Origin: Bradyrhizobium betae
Lineage (GTDB): Bacteria > Pseudomonadota > Alphaproteobacteria > Rhizobiales > Xanthobacteraceae
Reading direction: 5' to 3'
Assembly: GCF_004123905.1 (NCBI RefSeq)
Contig: NZ_MZXW01000022.1
Coordinates: 248,001 to 312,000 of the forward strand
Length of the DNA stretch: 64,000 nucleotides
Both the position numbers and the translations under genes were made by a program. Within the stretch, counting starts at the first letter, position 1; each line of letters starts with the position of its first letter. The notes beneath the pieces were generated by a model. It was not told the origin of the DNA and searched no databases. It saw only the letters and a list, made by a program, of their open reading frames with translations. This document shows positions 1 through 9,962 of this stretch, piece after piece.

Positions 1-523
1 GTTTCTGATCGTCGAGAAACTTCCTGGCGACACTGAAGTTCAGCGAGCCCTGCGTGATGACGACGGTCTGCCCGTCCAAGCCTTTCGGCTCCATCACCTG
101 CGAGGAGGTAGGCACCAGCCAGCGCGGCGATGCGACAGAGGTTGCGACGGAGAACGCAACCTGCTTCTGCCGTTCGGCGGTGTTGGTCGTGCTGCCACAC
201 TCGACGTCGATGGTGCCGTTCTGAAGCAGCGGAATACGATTGGACGCATTCACCGGCACGTAGTCAATTTGCAGCGCAGACCGATTCAACACGGCCCTGA
301 TCTTGTCGGCCACTGCGGAGCAGAGATCGAGCGAGAGCCCGGTCGGCTTCTGGTCGGCCCCGAGATAGGCGAACGGAATCGAGGCCTCACGGTAGCCAAA
401 CGTGACCTTTCCGACCTCCTTGATTTTTTCGAGGGTCTGGCTGGCCGCGTGTGCTGCTGGAATATCTAGCAGCACAAGCGAGAGAGCGGCAATGGCAAGC
501 GTCGGCGCGTGTTTGCAGATCAT
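1..523 (-). CDS. Amino-acid ABC transporter periplasmic binding protein (partial)
   Basis: The 3' part is cut off by the window edge; 174 residues are visible. An N-terminal signal peptide (hydrophobic stretch at about residues 8-22, cleavage near AHA-A at 25-27) marks it as exported to the periplasm. The mature part begins like the glutamate/aspartate-type solute-binding family (SBP_bac_3): TLEKIKEVGKVTFGYREASIPF, then a substrate-loop pattern with FAYL, GLSLDLC and a later G-T-I-D-V-E-C-G-S-T-T-N motif. The start ATG (521-523) has a good ribosome site, GGAGG, 6 bases upstream. It starts 20 bases after the stop of the dialkylglycine decarboxylase gene on the same strand, so the two are probably cotranscribed. 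By context it may take up the decarboxylase's substrate or a related amino acid; this is inference. The matching permease and ATPase would lie outside the window if they exist. Confidence 0.85.
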   Translation of the reverse strand, partial: MICKHAPTLAIAALSLVLLDIPAAHAASQTLEKIKEVGKVTFGYREASIPFAYLGADQKPTGLSLDLCSAVADKIRAVLNRSALQIDYVPVNASNRIPLLQNGTIDVECGSTTNTAERQKQVAFSVATSVASPRWLVPTSSQVMEPKGLDGQTVVITQGSLNFSVARKFLDDQK

Positions 524-543
524 GTCAGCCTCCGGACTGTTGC

Positions 544-1866
544 TTAAGCGGCGGGACTTCGCGACAGCTCGTCGAGGCTTTCCCTCAAGGACCGATCCAG
601 GATCTCGACAGCGCGGTCGATCTCCTCGGTCGAGACGGTCAGGGGCGGTGCGATGCGCCACACCGATCCGCGTTCGGGGCGGCGGCGGATGTTCATGCTC
701 AGCCCATACTCGAAGCACTTCTTCGTCGTCAGCGCGCCGAGCTGATGGGCCGCGCGCCGGCTGTTGCGATCGGTGACCAGCTCGACACCGAGCAGAAGCC
801 CCATGCCCCTGATGTCGCCAATCTGCTCGTATTTCTGCTGAAGGCCCTCGAACCGGCCGCGCAGATAGGCGCCCATGACATTGGCGCGTTCGACGAGCCT
901 TTCCGCGGCGATCACGCGCAACACCGCGAGCCCGACCTCGGCCAGGAGAGGATCGGAGACGTGGCTGGTGTAGTAGGTGAAATGATCTTCGTGGAGCTTG
1001 CTCTCGATCGCCTCCGTGGTCGACACGGCCGCAAGCGGAAGCCCCCCGCCGAGCGTCTTCGACATGGTCATGATATCGGGCACGACGCCGAAATATTCAG
1101 CCCCGGTCTTCTTGCCGATGCGTCCAAACGCGGTCTGGGCCTCGTCGAAGATCAGCAGCATGCCCCGCGCGTCGGCGGCTTTGCGCAACGCCTCCATGAA
1201 GGCTTTCGGCGGCACCAGCACGCCGCCGGCGCTGATCACGGGCTCGGCGATGATCGCCGCGCCCCGCCCGCTCGACTGCATGTCGAACATTTTCAACGCC
1301 AGCTCGAGATTGGCGAGCGCGGACGCTTCCTCGCTCCCCCTGTCGATATAGGGCCGGTACGCGTTGGGCTCCGGGATCACGAATACGCCGGGCGGCGGCA
1401 CGCCATAGCCCTTGCGGTCGCTCGCCATCGAGACCGAGGCCGCACCGCCGGTGATGCCGTGCCAGGAGCCGCCGAGGACGAGCACCTCGTAACCGCCGGT
1501 GTACATCTTGGCCATCCGGAGCGCGACTTCAGTCGCCTCCGAACCGGTATTGATGAAGATCGAGCGCTTGAGGTCGCCGGGCAGCCAGTCCTTGGCCAGC
1601 ACCTGGGCAAGCTCGGCCACGACTTCGGGGATCATTCCGCTGAACAGATGGAACGCCTTCTTGCCGGCCCGCTCCACCGCTGCGACGATCGCTGGATGAT
1701 TGTGGCCGATCGTCGCGCACATTTGGCCGGAGGTGAAATCGAGATAGTCGCGCCCGTCGCTGTCGGTGACGGTCGTCCCCTTCGCCGAGGTGAAGAGGTT
1801 CGGGAACACGTCTCCGCCGTACCGGACCAGGAATTCGTCGGCGGCCTGTTTCAGCGATGAAGTCAT
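544..1866 (-). CDS. dgdA: 2,2-dialkylglycine decarboxylase (class III PLP aminotransferase fold)
   Basis: A 440-residue PLP enzyme of the class III aminotransferase family. Known members with this pattern decarboxylate 2-methylalanine or isovaline and pass the amino group to pyruvate, making a ketone, CO2 and alanine. Visible matches to characterised dialkylglycine decarboxylase are LVRYGG at 13-18, LDFTSGQM at 42-49, the SWHG motif with W135 stacking on PLP, DEAQ at 241-244 binding the pyridine nitrogen, SKTLGGG with the PLP lysine at K270, SMNI near the C-terminus and RIAPPL with the carboxylate-binding arginine. Length matches the family (about 430). The ATG at 1864-1866 has CGAGGAGA upstream; a longer reading upstream is only low-complexity sequence. 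It is divergent from a LysR gene, as reported for dgdA/dgdR in Burkholderia, and is followed by an amino-acid binding protein gene. Alternative: another omega-type transaminase. Confidence 0.78.
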   Translation of the reverse strand: MTSSLKQAADEFLVRYGGDVFPNLFTSAKGTTVTDSDGRDYLDFTSGQMCATIGHNHPAIVAAVERAGKKAFHLFSGMIPEVVAELAQVLAKDWLPGDLKRSIFINTGSEATEVALRMAKMYTGGYEVLVLGGSWHGITGGAASVSMASDRKGYGVPPPGVFVIPEPNAYRPYIDRGSEEASALANLELALKMFDMQSSGRGAAIIAEPVISAGGVLVPPKAFMEALRKAADARGMLLIFDEAQTAFGRIGKKTGAEYFGVVPDIMTMSKTLGGGLPLAAVSTTEAIESKLHEDHFTYYTSHVSDPLLAEVGLAVLRVIAAERLVERANVMGAYLRGRFEGLQQKYEQIGDIRGMGLLLGVELVTDRNSRRAAHQLGALTTKKCFEYGLSMNIRRRPERGSVWRIAPPLTVSTEEIDRAVEILDRSLRESLDELSRSPAA

Positions 1867-1938
1867 GGGGTCTCCTCGGGCAAGCGGCGTCAGCCGCACA
1901 GGCGCGGCACGGCGATGCGAGTCCGCTCGCCGCTCTCC

Positions 1939-1968
1939 GGTTCGGGTTCGGGTTCGGGTTCGGGTTTT
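1939..1968. repeat. GGTTCG hexanucleotide tandem repeat
   Basis: Four perfect GGTTCG units (1939-1962) and a fifth imperfect one (GGTTTT) lie between the divergent dgdA and dgdR genes. The tract is outside the supported reading frame of either gene, although an open frame runs through it upstream of the LysR start. Its length can change by slipped-strand replication, which would alter spacing in this promoter region. Confidence 0.85.
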
Positions 1969-1998
1969 GGGCACGAAGCTGTTGCGTCGAGGCGTTCG

Positions 1999-2038
1999 CG
2001 GTACGAAACTTGCCCGTGCAACAGGGAAATTCGTACCG
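1999..2038. promoter_or_regulatory. Nested inverted repeats, probable LysR operator
   Basis: An outer 9-base perfect inverted repeat, CGGTACGAA at 1999-2007 and TTCGTACCG at 2030-2038, encloses an inner TTGC-N4-GCAA at 2010-2021. It sits in the divergent dgdA/dgdR intergenic region, just upstream of the likely dgdR start. LysR regulators usually bind dyads of this kind near their own promoter; assignment to DgdR is inference. Confidence 0.5.
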
Positions 2039-2048
2039 GGCAGGCAGG

Positions 2049-3011
2049 ATGGGCGCCAGTTCAAAAAACTCAGCAGCCGATGAGCTGGAGGCAACGGAAC
2101 GGCCACGAATGCCGCCGCTCAAGGCGCTGTCGGCGTTCGAAGCGGCCGCGCGCCACGGCAGCTTCAGCCGCGCCGCCGAGGAGCTTGGCGTGACGCCGTC
2201 GGCGATCAGCCATCACATCCAGAAGCTCGAGGATTTCCTCGGCGTGCGCGTGTTTTCCCGGCACGCCGGTCGCGCGGTGCTCAGCAATGCCGGCCGCCTC
2301 TATGCCAGCGAGATCGAGCGCGCGTTCGGAACGATCATCGGCGCGACACGGCTGGTGGCGCCGCAATCGCAGCGCGATCATCTCTTCATCGCGAGCGGCC
2401 CGAGCTTCGCCGCCAAATGGCTTCAGCCGCGGATCGGAAATTTCATCGGCCAACATCCGGAGATCGGCATCAGGCTGTCGACCATCTCGGACTTGCGCGA
2501 TCTCGAGACCATTCGCTTCGATCTTGCCATTGCCTATGGTCGCCCTCCAACTTTCGACGGGAGACAGGTCGAGCCGCTGCTGGCCGAACGCCTTCGTCCG
2601 CTGTGCAGTCCGCAACTGATCGAACAGCTCGGGCTTCGCGAGCCCGCTGATCTCGCCCGCGCCACCCTGATCCATTCCTCGAACGCGCTGACCTGGACCG
2701 ACTATCTGCGCAAGGTCATCGGATCGACCATCAAGGCCCGCCAGGAATTGTGGTTTGACCGGTCCACCATGGCGATTGATGCAGCCGCCGAAGGTCTCGG
2801 CGTCGTTCTCGAAAGCGAGATCCTGGCCGCCGAGGAGCTCGCCAAGGGCACGCTGATTGCGCCGTTCCGCCAGCCCGAGTTCGAAGTCGAGACGGTGTCT
2901 TATTATCTGGTTCGGTCTGCCGAAACCAAAGGCCGCAGCCATGTCGGCGCGTTCGAGACCTGGCTGCGCGCAAAGATTACGGCTGCGAATCTGCAGACGA
3001 CAATGACGTAA
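2049..3011 (+). CDS. dgdR: LysR-family regulator, probable DgdR
   Basis: A LysR-type regulator of 320 residues in this start choice. The winged helix-turn-helix is at about residues 21-85 (LKALSAFEAAARHGSFSRAA, then VTPSAISHHIQKLE), of the GcvA-like subgroup, followed by the periplasmic-binding-protein-like effector domain. The start is uncertain: ATG 2049 is preceded by GGCAGG, while ATG 2109 (MPPLKALSAF) would give a family-typical short N-terminus; longer starts would translate the GGTTCG repeat and are unlikely. It is transcribed away from the dialkylglycine decarboxylase gene and a dyad lies between them, so it probably controls that gene and itself. The Burkholderia dgdR precedent supports this; the effector is unknown here. 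Confidence 0.8.
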   Translation: MGASSKNSAADELEATERPRMPPLKALSAFEAAARHGSFSRAAEELGVTPSAISHHIQKLEDFLGVRVFSRHAGRAVLSNAGRLYASEIERAFGTIIGATRLVAPQSQRDHLFIASGPSFAAKWLQPRIGNFIGQHPEIGIRLSTISDLRDLETIRFDLAIAYGRPPTFDGRQVEPLLAERLRPLCSPQLIEQLGLREPADLARATLIHSSNALTWTDYLRKVIGSTIKARQELWFDRSTMAIDAAAEGLGVVLESEILAAEELAKGTLIAPFRQPEFEVETVSYYLVRSAETKGRSHVGAFETWLRAKITAANLQTTMT

Positions 3012-3134
3012 CGAGCGCACACCTCGCAAAGCAGAGCCGCCATGTGCGCGCGCGATGGTGCGACGCTCATGCTTGCGCTAGCTTCGGCGCCAAGGCCGCA
3101 CGGATCAAGCAGCGGCCAGCCGAGGAGCATACCG

Positions 3135-4160
3135 ATGGAATACCGACGCTTGGGCCGATCTGGCCTGATGGTGCCTGCCTTGAGCCTGGGAACGGGCACG
3201 TTCGGCGGCGTCGGCCGCCTCGCCGCGTGGGGCACGACGGATGCGACCGAAGCGCGGCGGCTTCTGGATATCTGCCTCGAGGCCGGCGTGTCGATGTTCG
3301 ACACCGCCGACGTCTATTCGCTCGGCGAGTCCGAGCGTGTTCTCGGCGAAGCCATCAAGGGCCGCCGCGACAAGGTGCTGGTCTCGACCAAGGCCACCTT
3401 CCGCTTCGGCGACGGTCCCAACGACATCGGTTCGTCACGGCAGCATCTGCTCGCGGCGATCGATGCCTCGCTCAAGCGGCTCGGCACCGACTATATCGAT
3501 CTGTTCCAGCTCCACGGCTTCGACGCCTTCACGCCTCCTGAGGAGGTGCTGTCCACGCTCGACGTGCTCGTGCGCGCCGGCAAGATCCGCTATGTCGGCG
3601 TCTCCAATTTTTCGGGCTGGCACCTGATGAAGTCGCTCTCTGTTGCCGACAGGCACGGCTTCCCGCGCTACGTCGCCAACCAGACCTACTATTCACTGAT
3701 CGGGCGCGACTACGAATGGGAGCTGATGCCGCTCGGCCTCGACCAGGGCCTTGGCGCTGTGGTCTGGTCGCCGCTCGGCTGGGGTCGCCTCACCGGAAAG
3801 ATCCGCCGCGGCCAGCCGAAGCCCGAGGTGAGCCGCCTGCCCCAGACCGCCGACTTCGGGCCGCCCGTGCCGGACGAGCACGTCTATCGGGTCGTCGATG
3901 CGATCGACGAGGTCGCAAAGGAGACCGGCAAGAGCGTCTCGCAGATTGCCCTGAACTGGCTGCTCCAGCGCCCGACGGTCTCGACGTTGATCATCGGCGC
4001 GCGCAACGAGACGCAGCTGCGCGAAAATCTCGGCGCGGTCGGCTGGTCGCTGACGAAGGAGCAGATCGCCAAGCTCGATGCCGCGAGCAAGGTGACGCTG
4101 CCCTATCCCTACTGGCACCAGCGGGGGGCCTTCTCCGACCGCAATCCGCCGGCGGTGTAG
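3135..4160 (+). CDS. Aldo/keto reductase
   Basis: A cytoplasmic NAD(P)H-dependent aldo/keto reductase of 341 residues, with the TIM-barrel family's catalytic tetrad visible: D56, Y61, K86 and H127. The opening MEYRRLGRSGLMVPALSLGT and the GKIRYVGVSNFSGW segment are typical of the Kv-beta/YghZ-like branch that reduces aldehydes and ketones, though the substrate cannot be read. I chose ATG 3135 because GAGGAG lies 8 bases upstream and homologues begin there; upstream in-frame starts add unmatched sequence. It is downstream of dgdR on the same strand with a 123-base gap, so its own promoter is likely. Confidence 0.85.
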   Translation: MEYRRLGRSGLMVPALSLGTGTFGGVGRLAAWGTTDATEARRLLDICLEAGVSMFDTADVYSLGESERVLGEAIKGRRDKVLVSTKATFRFGDGPNDIGSSRQHLLAAIDASLKRLGTDYIDLFQLHGFDAFTPPEEVLSTLDVLVRAGKIRYVGVSNFSGWHLMKSLSVADRHGFPRYVANQTYYSLIGRDYEWELMPLGLDQGLGAVVWSPLGWGRLTGKIRRGQPKPEVSRLPQTADFGPPVPDEHVYRVVDAIDEVAKETGKSVSQIALNWLLQRPTVSTLIIGARNETQLRENLGAVGWSLTKEQIAKLDAASKVTLPYPYWHQRGAFSDRNPPAV

Positions 4161-4342
4161 CAAGCGAGCGCTAAGCGCGTCCCGGCTCGGGTTGCATCGC
4201 ACCGGGCCGCACTGCCCGTGTCCGCGGCGCCGTCAGGCCTGCCCGCGGCACGGGAACTGTCCGTGTCCTGCCGGGTTGCGATCCATCCTGCAATTTCCTA
4301 ATCCGGGGATGAAACAGGGCTCGAATCAAGCGCGCCTCCATC

Positions 4343-5764
4343 ATGTCGTCCGCTCCAACAGTGCATGCCGACGGCCTGCCGCAGCCACAGCGCAACCAGG
4401 CGGTCCTGACCATTGCGCTCGGCATCATCATGGCGGTCGTCGACAGCGCCATCGCCAATGTGGCACTGCCGACAATTGCGACCGATCTCGACGCCAGCCC
4501 CGCCTTCTCGATCTGGATCGTCAACGGCTATCAGCTCGCGATCACGATCTCGCTTTTGCCACTCGCCTCGCTCGGCGAGATCGTCGGCTATCGCCGCGTC
4601 TATCTGGTCGGGCTGGTGCTGTTCACGCTCGCATCCGCGTTCTGCGCGCTGGCCCATACGCTGCCGCTGCTGACGATCGCGCGCATCATCCAGGGTTTTG
4701 GCGCGGCCGGCATCATGAGCGTCAACGCGGCGCTGGTGCGCTTCACCTATCCGCGCAGCCAGCTCGGCCGCGGCATCGGGCTCAACGCGCTCGTCGTCGC
4801 CTTCTCGGCCGCGGTCGGCCCGACACTCGCCTCCGGAATCCTTGCGGTCGGAAGCTGGCCCTTTCTGTTCGCCATCAACGTGCCGCTGGGCGTGCTGACG
4901 CTGGTGCTCGGCCTGCGCAGCCTGCCGCACACAAAACCCGCCAGCCATACCTTCGACTGGCAGAGCGCGGGGCTGTCGGCGATCACCTTCGGCGTCGGCA
5001 TCGCGGCCGTCGACAGCGTCGGCCATGGTGAGGCCGCGCTCACCTGTCTCGTCCAGTTCGCCATCGCGATCCTCGCCGGTGCGCTGCTGGTCTGGCGCGA
5101 AACCCACATGACGTCGCCGTTGCTGCCGGTCGACCTGTTGCGGATTCCCGTTTTCGGTCTGTCGATTGCGACCTCGATCGCCTCGTTCTGCGGCCAGATG
5201 CTGGCCTTCGTCGCGATCCCGTTCTACCTCCAGAGCCGGTTTGGCTATTCGGCCGTGCATATGGGCTTGCTGATCACGCCCTGGCCGATCGCGGTGGCCT
5301 TCGCGGCGCCCCTGGCCGGCCGGTTGGTCGAGCATTATCCAGCCGGCCTGCTCGGCGGCATCGGGCTTACGCTGTTCGCCTGCGGTCTCGGCGCGCTCGC
5401 GTTCCTGCCTGCGGCCCCGACGCCGCTCGATATCGTCTGGCGGATGGCGCTGGCCGGCGCCGGCTTCGGCCTGTTCCAGACGCCGAACAATCGCACCATG
5501 ATCGCAGCCGCCCCGCGCGAGCGCGCCGGCGGCGCCAGCGGCATGCTGGGCACGGCCCGGCTGCTTGGCCAGACCACAGGCGCGGCGCTGGTGGCGCTGT
5601 TGCTCGGCCGCTACCCGGTCGAAGGGACCCGGATCGCGCTGCTCACCGGCGTCGGCTTCGCACTGTGCGGCGCGATGCTGAGCATGCTGCGGCTGTCACC
5701 CGCGGGCGCACGCGGCGCCGAACATGTCCGCGTGCAGGACGATCAGCGCCTGCGGGGCGAGTAG
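4343..5764 (+). CDS. MFS drug-type exporter (DHA2, 14-TM family)
   Basis: A 473-residue inner-membrane transporter. The hydrophobic profile and length fit the 14-helix drug:H+ antiporter 2 family (EmrB/SmvA-like). Motif D1-like sequence is present in helix 1 (MAVVDSAIANVALPTI at about 30-45), followed by the WIVNGYQL helix 2 motif, GEIVGYRR (motif A) at about 78-85 and RIIQGFGAAGIMSVN (motif B). These antiporters expel toxic organic compounds; the substrate is unknown. The ribosome site is weak. It converges with the cupin gene 23 bases away and has no partner membrane-fusion gene beside it. Confidence 0.85.
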   Translation: MSSAPTVHADGLPQPQRNQAVLTIALGIIMAVVDSAIANVALPTIATDLDASPAFSIWIVNGYQLAITISLLPLASLGEIVGYRRVYLVGLVLFTLASAFCALAHTLPLLTIARIIQGFGAAGIMSVNAALVRFTYPRSQLGRGIGLNALVVAFSAAVGPTLASGILAVGSWPFLFAINVPLGVLTLVLGLRSLPHTKPASHTFDWQSAGLSAITFGVGIAAVDSVGHGEAALTCLVQFAIAILAGALLVWRETHMTSPLLPVDLLRIPVFGLSIATSIASFCGQMLAFVAIPFYLQSRFGYSAVHMGLLITPWPIAVAFAAPLAGRLVEHYPAGLLGGIGLTLFACGLGALAFLPAAPTPLDIVWRMALAGAGFGLFQTPNNRTMIAAAPRERAGGASGMLGTARLLGQTTGAALVALLLGRYPVEGTRIALLTGVGFALCGAMLSMLRLSPAGARGAEHVRVQDDQRLRGE

Positions 5765-5787
5765 ATTTCGGCTGCGTCCGCCGCCCC

Positions 5788-6333
5788 TCACATCTTCACC
5801 ATCTCGGTGCGATATTTGGGCAGCAGTGCCGCGATCAGCTTGCCTTTCTCGGCCATCTCTTCCGGGGTCGGCTTCGGCGGTGGCGATGTGCGGCCTTCGA
5901 CGGGAAAGCCGACCGCCAGGAAGAATTCGTCCTGTCCCGCCGGCGTGCACATGCAGAGCATACGGGCCGTCCTGCCGGACACATTCTTGAACGCGTGCGG
6001 CGCGTTGGCCGGAACGTTGACGGTCGATCCTGCACTTACGGTGTGGGACTTTCCGCGAAAGGTGAATTCGAGTTCGCCTTCGAGCAGCGTGAACATCTCC
6101 TCGAAGTCGTGGCGGTGCGGCGGGGGCCCGCCGCCGGCCGGCACCAGCATGTCGACCAGGCAATAGCGTCCTGCGGTCTGCGCGCCCGACACCAGGACCG
6201 TGTAGGTGCCGCCAGCCACAGAGACATGCGGCACGTTCGCGCCGTCGGGATCGGCGACCGTCAGGGCGCGGCCGGGATCGTCGGCGGGAATCGAGGAAGC
6301 TGACGAAGAGTTTGCAGAAGGCGCGTCGGTCAT
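5788..6333 (-). CDS. Cupin-domain protein
   Basis: A 181-residue protein with a single conserved beta-barrel cupin domain at about residues 55-140. The first cupin motif is seen as HRHDFEEMFTLLEGELEF with H73, H75 and a downstream glutamate, and the second as VPANAPHAFKN, together forming a metal site. The N-terminal 30 residues are Ser/Ala-rich and disordered. No signal peptide is visible. The ATG at 6331-6333 follows AGAAGA. It may be an enzyme or a small-molecule-binding regulator; sequence alone does not say. It lies alone between a convergent exporter and the clpA terminator. Confidence 0.75.
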   Translation of the reverse strand: MTDAPSANSSSASSIPADDPGRALTVADPDGANVPHVSVAGGTYTVLVSGAQTAGRYCLVDMLVPAGGGPPPHRHDFEEMFTLLEGELEFTFRGKSHTVSAGSTVNVPANAPHAFKNVSGRTARMLCMCTPAGQDEFFLAVGFPVEGRTSPPPKPTPEEMAEKGKLIAALLPKYRTEMVKM

Positions 6334-6363
6334 CTCGGATCTTCTTGCTTATATTTGACTACC

Positions 6364-6397
6364 AACAAAAAAGACCGGCCTTTCAGCCGGCCTTTTC
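6364..6397 (-). terminator. Rho-independent terminator of clpA
   Basis: On the minus strand a 10-base stem (AAAGGCCGGC pairing with GCCGGTCTTT, one G-T wobble, 6-base loop) is followed by a T run. It lies about 20 bases after the clpA stop. Confidence 0.8.
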
Positions 6398-6414
6398 GAT
6401 TGATGATCCGCAGA

Positions 6415-8823
<2,409 letters not shown>

Positions 8824-9117
8824 TCGCGTCCTCTATGGCCCCCACCATCATGATCGCCATCGCCCGGTCAGGCAACAACAACCTTTGTCACATATAGTTA
8901 TACAAGACCGCGGCGAAAGACCGGTTCCGCGACTCAAATGGGCATTACGCGCCCACGACATATTCGATGCAAAACCCGTTCCGATTTGGGCAGAACTACC
9001 CATTTGGGCAGGATTGACGCCGGTGCTGATTTTCGCCGGCGCGCGCAGCAGGATGCGCCGACATCACACACCGCGACAGCTGAACCAGTCTCAAGAACTC
9101 TGGATGCGAACGCGCAG

Positions 9118-9507
9118 TTACTTCTTTTCCATCACGCATTGCAGCGGATGCTGGTGCTTGCGGGCGAAGTCCATCACCTGCGTCACTTTGGTCTCGGCGA
9201 TCTCGTAGGTGAACACGCCGCACTCGCCGATACCGTGATGGTGGACGTGCAGCATGATCTTGGTCGCCGCCTCGATGTCCTTCTGGAAGAACTTCTCCAG
9301 CACGTGGACGACGAATTCCATCGGCGTGTAGTCGTCGTTCAGGATCAGCACGCGATACAGGTTCGGCCGCTTGGTCTTTGGCTTGACCTTGGTGATGACG
9401 GAGGTGTTCGGGCCCGTCGGGCTGCCGGAACGGTTCTCGTCATTGCTCATTCGGGGAGCGGAAACGGCGGCCGTGGACAGGTCGGTTATGGAAGTCAGCT
9501 GCGGCAT
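9118..9507 (-). CDS. clpS: ATP-dependent Clp protease adaptor ClpS
   Basis: A ClpS adaptor that binds N-degron substrates and hands them to ClpA. The N-degron pocket residues are visible in NDDYTPMEFV and in HHHGIGECGVFTYEIAETKV, which also contacts the ClpA N-domain. The body from PNLYRVLILNDD to the C-terminus is full length. The start is ambiguous: ATG 9507 gives 129 residues, while the internal ATG at 9448-9450 (MSNDENRSG) gives 110 and is closer to the family norm; neither has a strong ribosome site. It is the longer ClpA-associated paralogue, since clpA follows. Confidence 0.93.
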   Translation of the reverse strand: MPQLTSITDLSTAAVSAPRMSNDENRSGSPTGPNTSVITKVKPKTKRPNLYRVLILNDDYTPMEFVVHVLEKFFQKDIEAATKIMLHVHHHGIGECGVFTYEIAETKVTQVMDFARKHQHPLQCVMEKK

Positions 9508-9962
9508 GGCTCAGGCGTTCAAATTCCCCACGGAAGCGAATAACGGTCCGCCGCGCGGCCCCCTGGTCCGGGGCCTCGCGCAGGCGCGCCGCCTTGTTGG
9601 ATCGCTGCTTCCGACCCAGTCCGGTCCAAGCCGGATCGTTCGTCAGCAATATGGGCCTGCCTCCGGCTCGCCGCAAGCGTGCAAAGGCTTGTTGGCAAAG
9701 GCCTGTTAGTCAAGCTGTTAGCCCAGGCTTGGCCGATGCGGCCCGCGGCGGCCCGATTCCCGGTCCGGCAATCCGCGCCAAGGTTAATCAATCCGGACCG
9801 ATTTGACAAAAATTTCCACCCCGAATGTTTGGAACGTGTTGACCAGGAACCTGACGTCAGCGTGACCGCAGCGGGATATCTCCGGATTTCTACGGCCTGA
9901 TTTACCTGCCGTTGAAGGGTATGGCGCGAAATCGGGCAAAACCACAGATTTCGGGGATTGCC
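9508..9962. other. Intergenic region between clpS and the TadG-like gene
   Basis: A divergent promoter region of 455 bases. I see no supported gene in it; open frames here lack ribosome sites and family features. A TTGACA hexamer at 9803-9808 points towards the TadG-like gene, but no convincing -10 follows at the usual spacing. Confidence 0.5.

Noticed and set aside
451..1860. Long plus-strand open frame over the dgdA gene
   Set aside because: It is the antisense shadow of a well-matched PLP enzyme; its translation has no family features.
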